From Stropharia rugosoannulata (lineage: Eukaryota; Basidiomycota; Agaricomycetes; Agaricales; Strophariaceae): 64,000 nucleotides of DNA. Shown piece after piece: positions 1-10,574 of the stretch. A program made the position numbers and the translations under genes. Positions within the stretch are counted from its first letter, which is position 1. Each line of letters starts with the position of its first letter. The DNA lies in assembly GCA_028532985.1 (NCBI GenBank), contig JANCIK010000005.1, positions 502,501 through 566,500 on the forward strand, in the 5' to 3' direction. Below the pieces are notes generated by a model. It saw only the letters and a program-made list of their open reading frames with translations, had not been told where the DNA came from and searched no databases.

Positions 1-633
1 ACGTATGTCCACTATCGTCGATCGTCCAGGAAATCAAGTCGGCATTACGGACATCATCACCCTAGTGGGTCCCGCAGCCACCATGCAAGTCCATCGTCGA
101 CAAGTTCACCGCTACCCGGATGGGGACTAGGTACCCATTATATCCCAACAGTCTCGCTTTCGGCCGAAGCGATGGATCGTTCGTACAGCAGTCCACCTCA
201 TTCGGCCCAGTACACGGCATATTCTGGAGGTTATGCTACACGCCAGCAGGCATATCCCCCGTCACAACCTGCGGGTGCCAGCTATCAGTACATGAATCCG
301 GCATACGGTACAGCGCTTCCTCAGTACCCCCAGACAGCGCCTGTATCGGCAGCCTATCAGTACACCAACCCGAATAACAGGACACTGACACCATATGCGT
401 TGAACGCGTACAGCAGTCCTGCCTCTGCCTCGTCGACTCGCTCCCACTCACGATCCCGGCGCTCATCGCATTCGGGCTCGCATTACCGCTCACGGTCAAT
501 ATCACGCTCAGCTACACCATCGGAAATGACTTATGTCCATGCAACTACGGGTGACAGGGTAGTCGTTCCTTTTGGGAACGGGGGGCAAATCATCTTGCCT
601 CCCAACGGGACGACATATGTTGTGCGTCGCTGA
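1..633 (+). CDS. 3' end of a Ser/Tyr/Gln-rich low-complexity protein (5' partial)
   Basis: The frame is open from the first base of the window to the stop at 631-633, so this is the C-terminal 210 residues of a longer protein; the first in-window Met codon at 172 is internal. The sequence is rich in Tyr, Ser, Gln and Pro (repeats of the type SYQYMNPAY and AYQYTNPNN), followed by an Arg/Ser tract (about residues 140-170, RSHSRSRRSSHS) and an ordered-looking end (TGDRVVVPFGNGGQIILP). The prion-like Y/Q composition plus an SR tract is common in RNA-associated or nuclear proteins, but I recognise no domain. Function unknown. I am confident that it is coding, not of its role. Confidence 0.6.
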   Translation, partial: TYVHYRRSSRKSSRHYGHHHPSGSRSHHASPSSTSSPLPGWGLGTHYIPTVSLSAEAMDRSYSSPPHSAQYTAYSGGYATRQQAYPPSQPAGASYQYMNPAYGTALPQYPQTAPVSAAYQYTNPNNRTLTPYALNAYSSPASASSTRSHSRSRRSSHSGSHYRSRSISRSATPSEMTYVHATTGDRVVVPFGNGGQIILPPNGTTYVVRR

Positions 634-1887
634 TTTCTTCTTCGTTTCTGATTCTTGCTTGGCGAGCTCGACACGTGCTTTATTTCTTTATCTATTTTTC
701 TAGTCTATTTTTGTAATTGCTAGTGCCTCAGGGCCGATGGCCCAGACTGTTTAACACGACAGAGCTCGCCATATATCACAAGCTTCCCGTGCTCAGCCTC
801 GAGCTTTATGAGCTCACCATGTCTGCTAGCGCACTGCTCTTGCATATCTCTGCTTATCTTGATTAGTACAGCCTTTTTTTCTGTTGAGACACGTTTCCTT
901 TCCCTATCTCGCTTCAGCTTTTGTTACATGTATCGCTAAATTGTGATCAACAGTCTCAAATGGAAGACCACAGTAATCGCGGCGGGAAATCGTTCCTTGC
1001 AAGTTTGAAGAACTTTGCTCTTGGGTCAAGGTCCGGTGGCCGCCGCCTCAAACGAACATCGAGCCGCAGCAGTTATTGACCTATTCTTAGAACGGCATAA
1101 TCTCATAGACCATTCATTTCGACATTATCGCAATAGCGTGACACCGTACGCGCTCAACGTCAACACCGCCTTGACTCTTCTACTTCGAGAATACTACTTT
1201 CCCGAACCGCAAAACTTGCAACACCGTGACGTACTCATCACTGCCCAGGCCTATTGTTCTATCTATTTTGAGAAATTTTATTTTCTTGCGCTTCCAAACT
1301 GCATATTGAAGGCGTACGCACGATCTCTTACGATCCCCAGTACATTCTTGACTTTATAATTTACTTTTATATCACAGGAGTAAGCCACACTTTTCCCTTG
1401 TGTATGTTCAAAAATTAATATGTTTTTCTTCAGCTTTAGCCTTTACCACGTAATGATAACGAATGTTAGAGTCATGATGTATGACAATCAGTGTATTCTC
1501 CTCCGGTGGTTAGACCTTCTGTAGTTGCCGGTTGGACAGACTCTTCTCGGACCCCACAACCTTTGTGTATTACCTGACTGTGTGTATTTCAATGGAATAA
1601 AAACGATCAACAACTGGATTTTTGAATAGATTCTTCCAGCTTGCTTACAGCCTGGTCTATTTTTGGAGCCCACACGCTTGCCATGATCCAAGTTCCATCA
1701 TCATTTCCCCTGAATAGTCGTGTTCGCCTGACTACACCCTTGGTGCTCTCCAAACGTAAAAACGACAAATATCAAGTCAAATAATTTTCATTGCGACCCC
1801 AAAATAAATGAAGTTTGTACTAGATGGAATTGTCGAGTCTGGGGGCTAAGCTGTCCTCACTCCGTAGCTTTTTTAGTAATCCCATCT
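634..1887. other. No firm gene; one weak ORF at 1015-1359
   Basis: The first part is the 3' flank of the preceding gene. An open frame at 1015-1359 (+, 114 codons) begins with CTG-like codons rather than a convincing ATG; it contains TPYALN, a hexapeptide also present in the upstream protein. An ATG at 960 in another frame gives a 39-codon Arg/Ser-rich peptide ending at 1079. Neither has recognisable family features. 1360-1887 is AT-rich and I see nothing in it. Confidence 0.3.
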
Positions 1888-2709
1888 CTATTGCCAGGGA
1901 GTATGATTACTGGAGGAAGAGGTCGGATAATTGTTTCGTAAAGTCATTGTCATCGATAACTGCACCGTCTCTGTGGCTTTGATTTCTGCTTGATCATTGT
2001 CCGTGTCGACATTGGCTGTAGGTGGTTCATCTTCTGACTCCCATCCCACATTCTCATCGTTCTCTGCGGGGTTTTGGTGATTAATTTGACGGGTGTTGTC
2101 TTCTTGATATGTCCTATCGATACCAGGACGACGCTGGGGTTCCCCAACTTGATTCCTGTGGCCTGTCAGATTTGAACGACCTTGAACCGTACCTATAAGC
2201 AGAGAGTGTGATACAGACAGAGAAACAGACAAACCATTTGCTTGAGGAGGTACAGCTGACCACCCAAGGGGAGGAGGTGGCACGCCTGGGTATGCAGATG
2301 TATGAAACATCGGCATAGGTGGTTGACCGGTAGGCATTTGGGTTTGCTGAAATTGGGGGGTTTGATTGGACGAGCTAATAGTTTCGTAGAAATTCCCTCC
2401 AATGGTCGTAATGGTTCCCCCAACAAAATTGAAGTTGGTCGCGTTCTCGTAGTATGTGACAGTACGTACTCGACGGCGCTGTGGTACGCTAGGCGGCTGA
2501 GGGTATGGCCCTGGTCCTACGTAGTGGTTGCCGGCGATGTCGCGGATGTTCAGGTTTATGACTGTAAAATTGCTTGCGTTTGGGGACACATGTATTTCAT
2601 GTTCTTCTTCGTCGACCTGTCCGTTTTGGCCTAAGTTGGGATGCGTATAGGGTGGGGGTCCTTGGGGGTTGCCTTGGCCGGCAGTCTCATTCCATCCACG
2701 GGAGGCCAT
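1888..2709 (-). CDS. Unknown protein with two GGxF/GNxY beta motifs
   Basis: Single open frame of 273 codons starting at ATG 2709. It is disordered at both ends (Pro/Gln-rich N-terminus, acidic Ser/Thr-rich C-terminus). The structured-looking core has two related segments: NFTVINLNIRDIAGNHY (about residues 47-63) and NFNFVGGTITTIGGNFY (about 92-108). Alternating beta-branched residues around Gly pairs suggest a short beta-arch or amyloid-like motif. I recall similar segments near the N-terminus of agaricomycete STAND/NLR-like and orphan proteins; that link is inference. The segment VGPGPYPQPP recurs in the neighbour at 3740-4306. A GT..AG pair around 2180-2225 could be an in-frame intron. Function unknown. 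Confidence 0.55.
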   Translation of the reverse strand: MASRGWNETAGQGNPQGPPPYTHPNLGQNGQVDEEEHEIHVSPNASNFTVINLNIRDIAGNHYVGPGPYPQPPSVPQRRRVRTVTYYENATNFNFVGGTITTIGGNFYETISSSNQTPQFQQTQMPTGQPPMPMFHTSAYPGVPPPPLGWSAVPPQANGLSVSLSVSHSLLIGTVQGRSNLTGHRNQVGEPQRRPGIDRTYQEDNTRQINHQNPAENDENVGWESEDEPPTANVDTDNDQAEIKATETVQLSMTMTLRNNYPTSSSSNHTPWQ

Positions 2710-3508
2710 AATACTAAGCAGTACCTGAAGGAATGTTGTCTGGGGCGAGATACATGATCACCGCTTTGTCGACTCGCCTATCTTATATCGCGGTCGTTTA
2801 CGACAAGCCAATATTGCTGTGCATTGTATTGATCACGTTGGTTCCGTTCGCTGTCTTGAAGACACGCAAACAGATCATTATGACAGGGCCTGAGAAACTG
2901 AGAAGAACGAGGCATCCAAGTATGGTGCTGGTTTTGTCATAGTCTCAACTTAATAGGGCATTTCGGCATAGGCACAGCTTGAACTCTATGAGCTATGGGC
3001 ATGCCAGTAGTGTTGGCTGCTGTATTCATAGTCGGTGCTGAGGCTTGGTCTGATATATCCAAGTCAGCAGTCACTGGTTTTGATCAAACTCCAAGTACAA
3101 GCTTACTTGCCTCGAGGCAGTTCAAGCTACGCACATCAATACCTTACTTTACTCGGCACACTGTACGAGTGCATGGTAGGTAATGACGGGATTTACTTAT
3201 GTACATATTCGAGACTTTCTTGTATAAGCTTTTAGGAGCACTATGGCCTCCGGACGATGTCGAGGGAAAGGGCCGGTTATCCTAACATACATAACTTGGT
3301 AAACACGCACGAGATAGTCATTGTAAATCAAAAGTTATTTTTAGACAAGACTGATAATGGGCTCGAATAATGTTCAAAGATAAAGCAACAAAATTTATTC
3401 TTCCAACTTATCATATCCGCATTCCTACGATCTCGGTGCATTCAAAGAATTACAAAGGTAGATACAATTACAGAGGTAGATACTGACTCGATAATTGTCA
3501 ATTCGAAG
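2710..3508. other. No supported gene
   Basis: Short plus-strand ORFs (2733-2942, with one hydrophobic stretch, and 2995-3235) lack a family match and a convincing start context. I read this as the intergenic region between two divergently aged relatives of the beta-motif family; it may hold decayed remnants. Confidence 0.4.
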
Positions 3509-3721
3509 CTAATCAAATTGTGGGTGTAAGGTACAAGGCACTTGTGGCTCTTGGATATGGGACTGATTAGATGCAGCGCTGACTTTGGTGTCGTAGTAAT
3601 TCCCTCCATAGTAGTACTTAGTGTCACAGCGATCCGGTGCATAGATGATGTTATAGAAATCTCCTTCAACGCACGTAAAGCTGCGGCCTACAATAGAAAG
3701 ATCGCTCTGGTTCGCCATCAT
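3509..3721 (-). CDS. Small beta-motif protein, related to both neighbours
   Basis: A 70-codon frame starting at ATG 3721. Residues 6-25 (LSIVGRSFTCVEGDFYN) match the pattern seen at 1888-2709 and 3740-4306: hydrophobic, beta-branched, Gly, aromatic, two spacers, hydrophobic, Gly, Asp/Asn, aromatic, Tyr. A Tyr/Gly stretch (KYYYGGNYYD) follows. The stop comes early, so it may be a truncated copy, or further exons may lie downstream. The start lies close to the 3' end of the next minus-strand gene (18 nt). Function unknown. Confidence 0.4.
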   Translation of the reverse strand: MMANQSDLSIVGRSFTCVEGDFYNIIYAPDRCDTKYYYGGNYYDTKVSAASNQSHIQEPQVPCTLHPQFD

Positions 3722-3739
3722 TTGTGGTAGCCTACCAGT

Positions 3740-4306
3740 TTAACAACTGTGAGGTGGACTGGACAGAGTGTAAGGCCCGGGTCCGCGGTAGTAGTCGCCC
3801 TCGTAGTAGACAACGTGCTCGTTGACCCTCACATTCTGCAAATTTTTCATTTCTGTAGCTCTGTCTTGCGGAATGACAGGAATCGGCCTTCGCTGAATGA
3901 GAGGATGGGGCTTCTCCTCGTTTGACATGGGGCTCATGTGGCGATATGAGCTTTCGAGCTTTCCCGGTTTGTTGATGCGCTTTGGGCTATGCTCATTCGA
4001 CTGGTCGTCCGTGAAAGTCCTTTCCTTCTGTGTACTTGTACTTTCGCCTTCTCCTTTTGAAACATGAGGATAAAGCGCATTGTTCCGCTGAGTGGCTGCA
4101 GGAAATGTATCTGAGGTCGTAGGGGACGAGCGGGGAAAGCTCATACTTCCGAAGGGCTGATCTCTAACGTGGACCGTGGTTCGGGTTGTTCCACCTTCGA
4201 TTAATCTGAAGGTTCCACCTTTTATAACAACATTTTCCGACTTTCCAAAAAATGATATTCCGAACTGTTTTTTGAAGAAGTCGCCTGCACCATCACGAAA
4301 GTCCAT
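3740..4306 (-). CDS. Unknown protein with GGTF motif and GPGPY tail
   Basis: A 188-codon frame from ATG 4306. After a short N-terminal region (DGAGDFFKKQFGISFFG) comes NVVIKGGTFRLIEGG (about residues 26-40), the clearest copy in this window of the GGxF beta motif. The middle is polar and probably disordered. The C-terminus VVYYEGDYYRGPGPYTLSSP echoes HYVGPGPYPQPP of the gene at 1888-2709, which supports common descent of the three neighbours. No enzymatic motif is visible. The start Met is the first in frame and I see no upstream exon. Confidence 0.5.
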   Translation of the reverse strand: MDFRDGAGDFFKKQFGISFFGKSENVVIKGGTFRLIEGGTTRTTVHVRDQPFGSMSFPRSSPTTSDTFPAATQRNNALYPHVSKGEGESTSTQKERTFTDDQSNEHSPKRINKPGKLESSYRHMSPMSNEEKPHPLIQRRPIPVIPQDRATEMKNLQNVRVNEHVVYYEGDYYRGPGPYTLSSPPHSC

Positions 4307-5244
4307 TTCATCTTCGAATAACGGTGTAGTTGGTAAGAGGTTGTAGTAGGTGTGTGAAAAATAAGTGGATCGGCGGCAGCCTTGCGCTTTGCTCGAGGAC
4401 GGCGTGGCGCGGGGTGCGCATGCCCCGCGCAGTGAGCCACAGGCCTATTCTGGTGGCATGTATGCCACTACGCTTTTACAGTCGGTATCCAGAGTCTATA
4501 CCTAGCTTTAAATCTTACATTACTACGTCTTTAGTTTTCCCCCACACTCCAATTTCAACATCTACTACCAATATGTCCGTGTCTATCGAAGACCTCAAGG
4601 CATAGTATAAGGGGTCATATTATTTGTAAGACAATATTAATCGATGCTTCAAAGCTTCAGTTTTAGAGAAAGAAACACATTAACAGTATTATTTAACTTG
4701 TTCGTTTCTATCATTTGCTTTCGTTCTGCTCGCTAGTACTTGTGTCTGGTGAATCGATAGAGACTTGGCAGCGCTCAGCATCCATCCCTAGTACTACTGG
4801 TGTTGAATATTCTCAGCCTCGACCCGGACGTGTAGGAATAGCCTCAGATTTAAATTTGTGGTCATGGCATTCATTGGTTTCTATCATATATGGAGCAAGT
4901 AGTCTAGAGAAAAGTAAAGATATGAACAGAGGCTAGCTGACGGGCGCCTAACAAGTCTTGGCGCCAAGTGCAGTATTGTCAACCATTCCTACTAAATCAG
5001 AAATATGTGCATCTACGCAAATTAACATCATGCCAGTCGTGACTTGTCATCATTTGATGCTAGTTGATTTATCATTTCCCTACTCCGAGTCGGAGATAAG
5101 CTGTACATTTAAGCGCCCTCAGGTCGGTGATGATTGATCAAGTCTTCTAAGACTTTAACACAGAATTATATAATAGAACGTTATTTTATCATATTCTCAA
5201 TGAAAAGACAAGCGTAAAATACGGAGCAGCCGCAAGTAAACTGA
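4307..5244. other. Intergenic, no supported gene
   Basis: AT-rich sequence with several short ORFs on both strands (for example 4330-4605 and 4715-4936, plus) that have no family features. It separates the beta-motif cluster from the membrane-protein gene. Confidence 0.4.
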
Positions 5245-6904
5245 TTAGCGTAATGCACTTCCTGCTCCTATGTGCGGAACTAAGGCCACCCAGTCAACCA
5301 TCCGCAGCGCGCTCTCCGGCAAGCTCCGAAGGGAGCATAGCGCAAGTATGATGATGGTGATACGGGATACAGCGTACAACGGGAGAGACATCAGTGCCAA
5401 CCAGGTGAAAATTGTTGCTACGAGGTCTTGCCCGTATTTGTAGGTCGTAACGGCGGATAGGCAGATGATGATAGGGACGACGGTCAGGATTACGGATGAC
5501 AGCTGCCATAGCCACATCTCAGTGCGAGACGGATAACTGAGAAACCAGCCCGGAAAGAGGTGAACGCATCCAAAGAGAACTGAGGTGATTCCTGCGGATG
5601 AGACCATGAGCATGAATTGAGTTTCCGACTCCGGCGTGGCTTGAGAAAAAAATCTCGGGACGTCGAGTTTACCCCACTTGACAAAAGTGGTGTCAACGGC
5701 CCCGGGGTCAAGGTTACCCAGAGGACGAACAATCTCTTGAATAACACGGCGAGGGAGATCCCAAAGTCCGTTAATGTCCACTGAGATATTGAGGTCTTTC
5801 CCAAGCTTCAGTCGGTAAACTTCATCGTCTTCGTCGTCGTCATCCGGGGGAGTCTTTCCCACAAAGGTGTACATCCCGAGGTACTCAGTGTCTTGTGAGA
5901 TCGACTCGTACCTCCGTAAGGGCGCCTGTCCTCCGCTTGAGGTATCTAATCCCGAAGTGGCGCCCGACGTTGTCGGATTTAGCTCCAGAAAAATCGGTAC
6001 GTTGACATTCTGTGGTTTGTTCCACCACAGAAAATATGTGATTCCGTTCAGAATAGCGAAGCCAAGCGTGACGATCTCGAGCTCGGTTACGGCGAGATTG
6101 CTTGACCAGCGCGCAACGCACTGGGTGACAAACCACGTTGTTTGAAGAACGACGGTTAGCTTGGACATGAAGTTTCCCTTGCTGCGGTCTAGGATTTCGT
6201 CTTCGGTAGTCCGAGGTGCCGCTATCTTGCCTTCCATGATGAGCCGGCGCAGACTAAGGGAGTCATCTCCGTCATAGTTTACCAGAGCCTGAACTGGCTT
6301 GTCCATCTTGGCATAACATGAACCCGCCCATCTGTAGGAAGAACCCATGCGTCTCGGTCCATGGCACCTTCTCGTTCAAGAGCGGACGAGGTGGTGGGTG
6401 ATCAAACAGCCAGCCTTTCACGCTTTGTCGGGCATTTAAATCGCCTACATCGATGTTATTTCAATTCTGCGGCGTTGTTTAAAAAATCTACTTACGAAGA
6501 TTAAAATCTTTGTTGTAATTACGGGCTATTTTCTTTGCGGCAAAGTTCTGCAGCAGTGCCCAAGAGGTAATTGTCTCCGGAGCTAGGAGGGCATAGACGG
6601 TGGTCATGATGCGTCTTGTATACCCATGCCATCTGGAGTTGGAAATCGAGGGAATATTGGGATGGATTCCAGTCCAAGTACATGCGAATATAGTCGCAAG
6701 GCAGCTCAGGACAATACTGTACCTGTCTCTAAAGCTGGGTGCATCTTCTGAACGAGGTGGGAGGCTGCTTGCCCCATCACCAGTGCCTTGTAGGCCGGAC
6801 AGGCGGCTTTCTGCTGATGCGACCTGAAGTAGTAAGTTCGAGAGACAGAGGAAAATCATGGAAGTGGGAGCCATGATGGGAGGCCAAAGAGAACTTTGAG
6901 TCAA
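5245..6904 (-). CDS. Agaricomycete integral membrane protein, probable frameshift
   Basis: Two exons: 6904-6496, an intron at 6495-6445 (GTAAGT to TAG, joining a split Arg codon), then 6444-5245. Exon 1 encodes a hydrophobic leader (APTSMIFLCLSNLLLQVASA) and the family signature CTWTGIHPNIP with ALLAPE. Exon 2 opens with WTETHGFFLQMGGF, then continues with EDEILDRSKGN, LQTTWFVTQC, TELEIVTLGFAILN and FLWWNKP, followed by several C-terminal helices. These are recurrent marks of a membrane family very common in agarics, of unknown function. Oddity: the THGFFLQMGGF segment and the downstream body are in different frames; the shift falls near 6311-6318 and I see no intron that could absorb it. So it is either a recent pseudogene or a sequence error. 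The minus-strand ATG at 6348 is a fallback start. Confidence 0.7.
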
Positions 6905-8376
6905 AGCTTATTTGCAACTTCAACTGTCGGCGGAATGGCAGGAGCAGTTATATTCCGTCTTATTAACGGTTCAAACACAGGCTAGTATCGTGTTACTTCA
7001 CCGACCCAATGAAAGGTCCGTGGACATGAAATCAATACATTTCTAAGCGAGGATGGTGTGCATTCGACACATCCGTAAGCTCGAGCCATAGCTAGTAATA
7101 AGAGTTGAGCGATGATCACTACTGTAGATGTGCCGGGCTAAAGGCCGCATCAAATGCTTGCGTCAATTGTTTCTCCCGTTGAAAAGTATGTAGATGTAGA
7201 ACCATTTGTCTTCGATTCGTTACACGTTGTTCAAACGCGCTCTTCATAAGTACCCTGACTGCTGTCGCAACCTCCACGACTGTCAAACAGCTCGTATTAA
7301 TATGTACATAGTATGTAATGATGTGCGGCTGGAACGCGTATCGAGGCCCGGTGGCATACGCCGCCCGAAACAAGAGGACACGGACAAGGGCGGGCTTTCC
7401 TTATCCTAACAGTATCTCTCAGGATATGGCTTTGCACTGTCCACCTGGAAATAAACGCTCGTCTCGGCTTACATTTTCTCAAGCTGTTTAAGCAAGTACA
7501 AGCGAAGACTACGATTGCTAAATTTGTTGCCATCCTCGTGCCAGGTAAGTAACTGGATAATAAGAGCCTGACATAGACTTAGGAAGACAGTGGCGCTGAA
7601 TATGAGCCTATAGGAAGGTGGAATATGTAGAATCTGATGCATGGTGATAGCCGTGATTGTGATTGTATGGATATCTTTGATATGCTTCTTTGGCTGACAG
7701 ATTAGAAGCCGACTCGAATGCAGGTCAGATACTTCGTACGCAGCAGCTTTCGGGCCCATGAGATTTTATGCAAGGTCTAGCGTCCCAGTGTAGCGCCTTG
7801 TAACGCGCAGTCGTCAGGAGCTTCATACGCGGTTCTCCCCTTCAACGTTGTGCAGGCCTAACATAGTCATTAAACGGATATCTTGCCATTAGAGCCTCTA
7901 CTGTACATAAGATATAGTGAAAATAGGTTTGAACCGCTACCAAGTGAGTGGCATACCTTAAACCTATTGCGCCGAATAAACTAGACAGGGCAGTTGCACC
8001 AGAAAATTGCATGTATGTTGCATTGCGCGTTGCAGAGGCATAAAATATCTAGATGGCTCGTGAGATACAATCCTCTGTCGTTCTACTGCGGTGAATCCGA
8101 GCGGCAATGACTTGTAGGGACTGCGAATACAAAAGCAATATGTACAAAAGAGGGAAGAAGTTGGAAGACAACAAGTCACGAGATCGAGTCATTTTCTCAC
8201 GAAGGCTATTGTTGATCAACAAAGCGAACGTGGGAGCAAAGTTTCAAACCCCGCTAGTCGCTTCTTGGAAGTCGACCTCGTCGTCGTCGCGCGCAGCGAG
8301 CTCATCCCGCCTCATTGACGCGTCTGGCCTGCTTGTCGCGCACTCGGTCACCATTTCCACCCAAATCGCGTTATTT
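6905..8376. other. No firm gene; overlapping weak minus-strand ORFs
   Basis: Minus-strand frames at 7469-7759 (96 codons, one hydrophobic segment YRLIFSATVFLSLC), 7297-7533 and 7119-7373 overlap in different frames and could be exons of one decayed gene: a GTAAGC donor follows the first frame at about 7468. No family recognised. 7760-8376 is the 5' flank of the DSN1 gene. Confidence 0.3.
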
Positions 8377-10574
8377 ATGACAGTGACAACTGCCTCCACC
8401 CTTGCCAATCTCTCCCACGTGCAAATGCTACCCTCTCAATCGCAGCCGACTGGAAAACGGAAACCGGAAGACTTCAATCCCCTACTGAACGTTGTCGCGG
8501 CGAAACGAGCAAAGAAAGAGGCGTGTTTCATTCTTTTATATAACCTACGCGTAAATAACATTACGATTCGATATTCTAGGCAAAGCTGGGCAATTCTAGC
8601 AAACGCAAACGTACGACGGCCCGCGTTCTATCATGTTGACTTGACCGCCATTTAACTGACCTCTTTATATTTACAGTAAATCATGATGATAACACTGGTG
8701 GTCTCCTAATCGTTCGCGCTCCACCCACGGAACCTTCAAATTCCCAACCTGTTCCCTCGAATACCACGAATACCCAGCCTGCACGTTCTGTGTCACAATC
8801 ATACCCTGATGCGCCCGGACCCTCTAAACCCGCTTCCAAAAAGTTCAAAGCCAGTTCCCAACCGTTACCGACTGGCGATAAGTCGAAACCCACCCAACGC
8901 GATCGTGTGGCTTCCTCCAGGGAATACATGGATTCGGACGTGGAGAAAGACGTGAGAGCCATGGAAGATGAGGCGGACAACCTAAGGCGAAAGTCACGGG
9001 CGCAAAGTACTATCAGTACTTCACTGGTTTCAAAAGACGCCAACATCCAGTTTTCATCGCGTTCTGAAGATCGTTCGCAGACCAGTCGTAGTAAGGGTAA
9101 GGGAAAGGCCACTGAGGCTGATATCGTGGAACAAGAAAACGCTCAGATGGAACGTAATAGACGGATGCGGGATGGGTCTGTAGATGTTGGTGGCCGAGGT
9201 CGCACTATGGATACCTCTTCGAACACCGCTCACCGGCGGAAAAGCTCTATTGGAAGAGGGAAACGGACAAGTACGGCATTCGAGACGTCAGGGATCATCA
9301 GTGAGCATCTATAATATTGCGCATCGAAGTAGTCGTAATGACTATACCACTTCTAGCACAACCACACAATTCGGTATCAGAATCGAGTTTTTACAAACAC
9401 ATTGATCTCGACCTACCCGACGCAGAACGAATCAGACAATTACTCATTTGGTGCTCCTTCCGTGCCGCAGCTACGACATCCACTTCTTCATCATCCAGAC
9501 CATCATCCCCCTCACTCCCTCCATTATCTGCCAAAGGTGCTGAAGCGCTGAAAAGTCTGCAAGATGACTTAGTTCGTATGTTGGCGGAGAAACGAATAGA
9601 CCTCAGTCAGTTCTCTCCGGACCCAGGTAACGACCAGCACTCACAGGGAGACTTACGGGAGAACGAGCAGAATGTGCGGAATCGGCATCTGGAAGTTACA
9701 TACTCCCAACACATACAACAGTGGGTTAAAAGCAATCTTTCTCTGTCCCCGCACTCATATTGACCTCTTCAGGGCCCAAGCCGAGGAGGAATCTTGGAAG
9801 AAAGTATCGTATGGCTACGATGCTTACTTCAAGAAGCTGCAATCTTCTTTGGAAAAGCGCGCAGCGGATCGTGACCCGCAAGGTATGTCTGCGAAGGCCA
9901 AAGGGAAGAGACGGGCAACTGGTGATCTCGATGAAATCGAAAGTAATTTCATGCCACATGAACACGAACTGCCACCAGAGTTCCACGGGGCACTGTCACT
10001 TGCTAAGTCCGTCCAGGGCCACCGATCAACCGGGGACGAGCGCATAGCAGGTCGTCGAGTACTGTCACGGTCGAATCTTACAAGGGAAGAGTTGGAGGCA
10101 GAAATCAAACGCCGTATGCCCTCGCTCGAGTACAAGATCGACCAACTATTTTCCTTCGCCAGCGCCGCACGTGCCACAACCGATATCGCAGAGCGGGCGC
10201 TGAACGAGCGCTTCAACGTCATCGCCTCGAATCTCGCCTCGCGGGTGACTCCCTTCCCCGCAACGCACGATACGTCCGCTCCAGGTTCCGCGACACAACT
10301 TCTGACGACGTACGTGATGCACCCCACTCCCACGGCGGTGCCTTCAGGCGCACCGGACCCGCGGGACCTGTTGCGCGCTCTGTCACGGGTAGATCAAGAG
10401 CGCCCCCCTGGGCAGGTTGGGGACGCGGCGCGGCGCGCTGCTCGCGAAGTACAACGGGCGAATGAAAACAGGGCAGGCGCGGTGGGTGACCGGAAGTTGA
10501 CTGAGGTGCCAGCGACGCCGCGCAAAACACCTGGCACACCACGGAGGGGCACGACGCCGTCGCGCGACCGGTGA
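8377..10574 (+). CDS. DSN1: Kinetochore MIS12-complex subunit Dsn1/Mis13
   Basis: Five exons: 8377-8522, 8600-8634, 8677-9300, 9357-9720 and 9773-10574. The introns are 42-77 nt, all GT-AG, and the sum is 1971 nt, giving 656 residues. Exon 1-3 junctions give KRAKKEAKRKRTTARVL and GGLLIVRAPP, as expected before the conserved part. The diagnostic segment is SSFYKHIDLDLPDAERIRQL followed by LIWCSFRA (about residues 278-306), the Mis13/Dsn1 signature. It is followed by a helical region (EESWKKVSYGYDAYFKKLQ) and, after a charged linker, REELEAEIKRRMPSLEYKID. The N-terminal third is basic and disordered. Dsn1 is part of the MIND/MIS12 complex that links centromeric chromatin to the Ndc80 complex in the nucleus. 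An alternative start is the Met 16 codons in. Confidence 0.9.
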
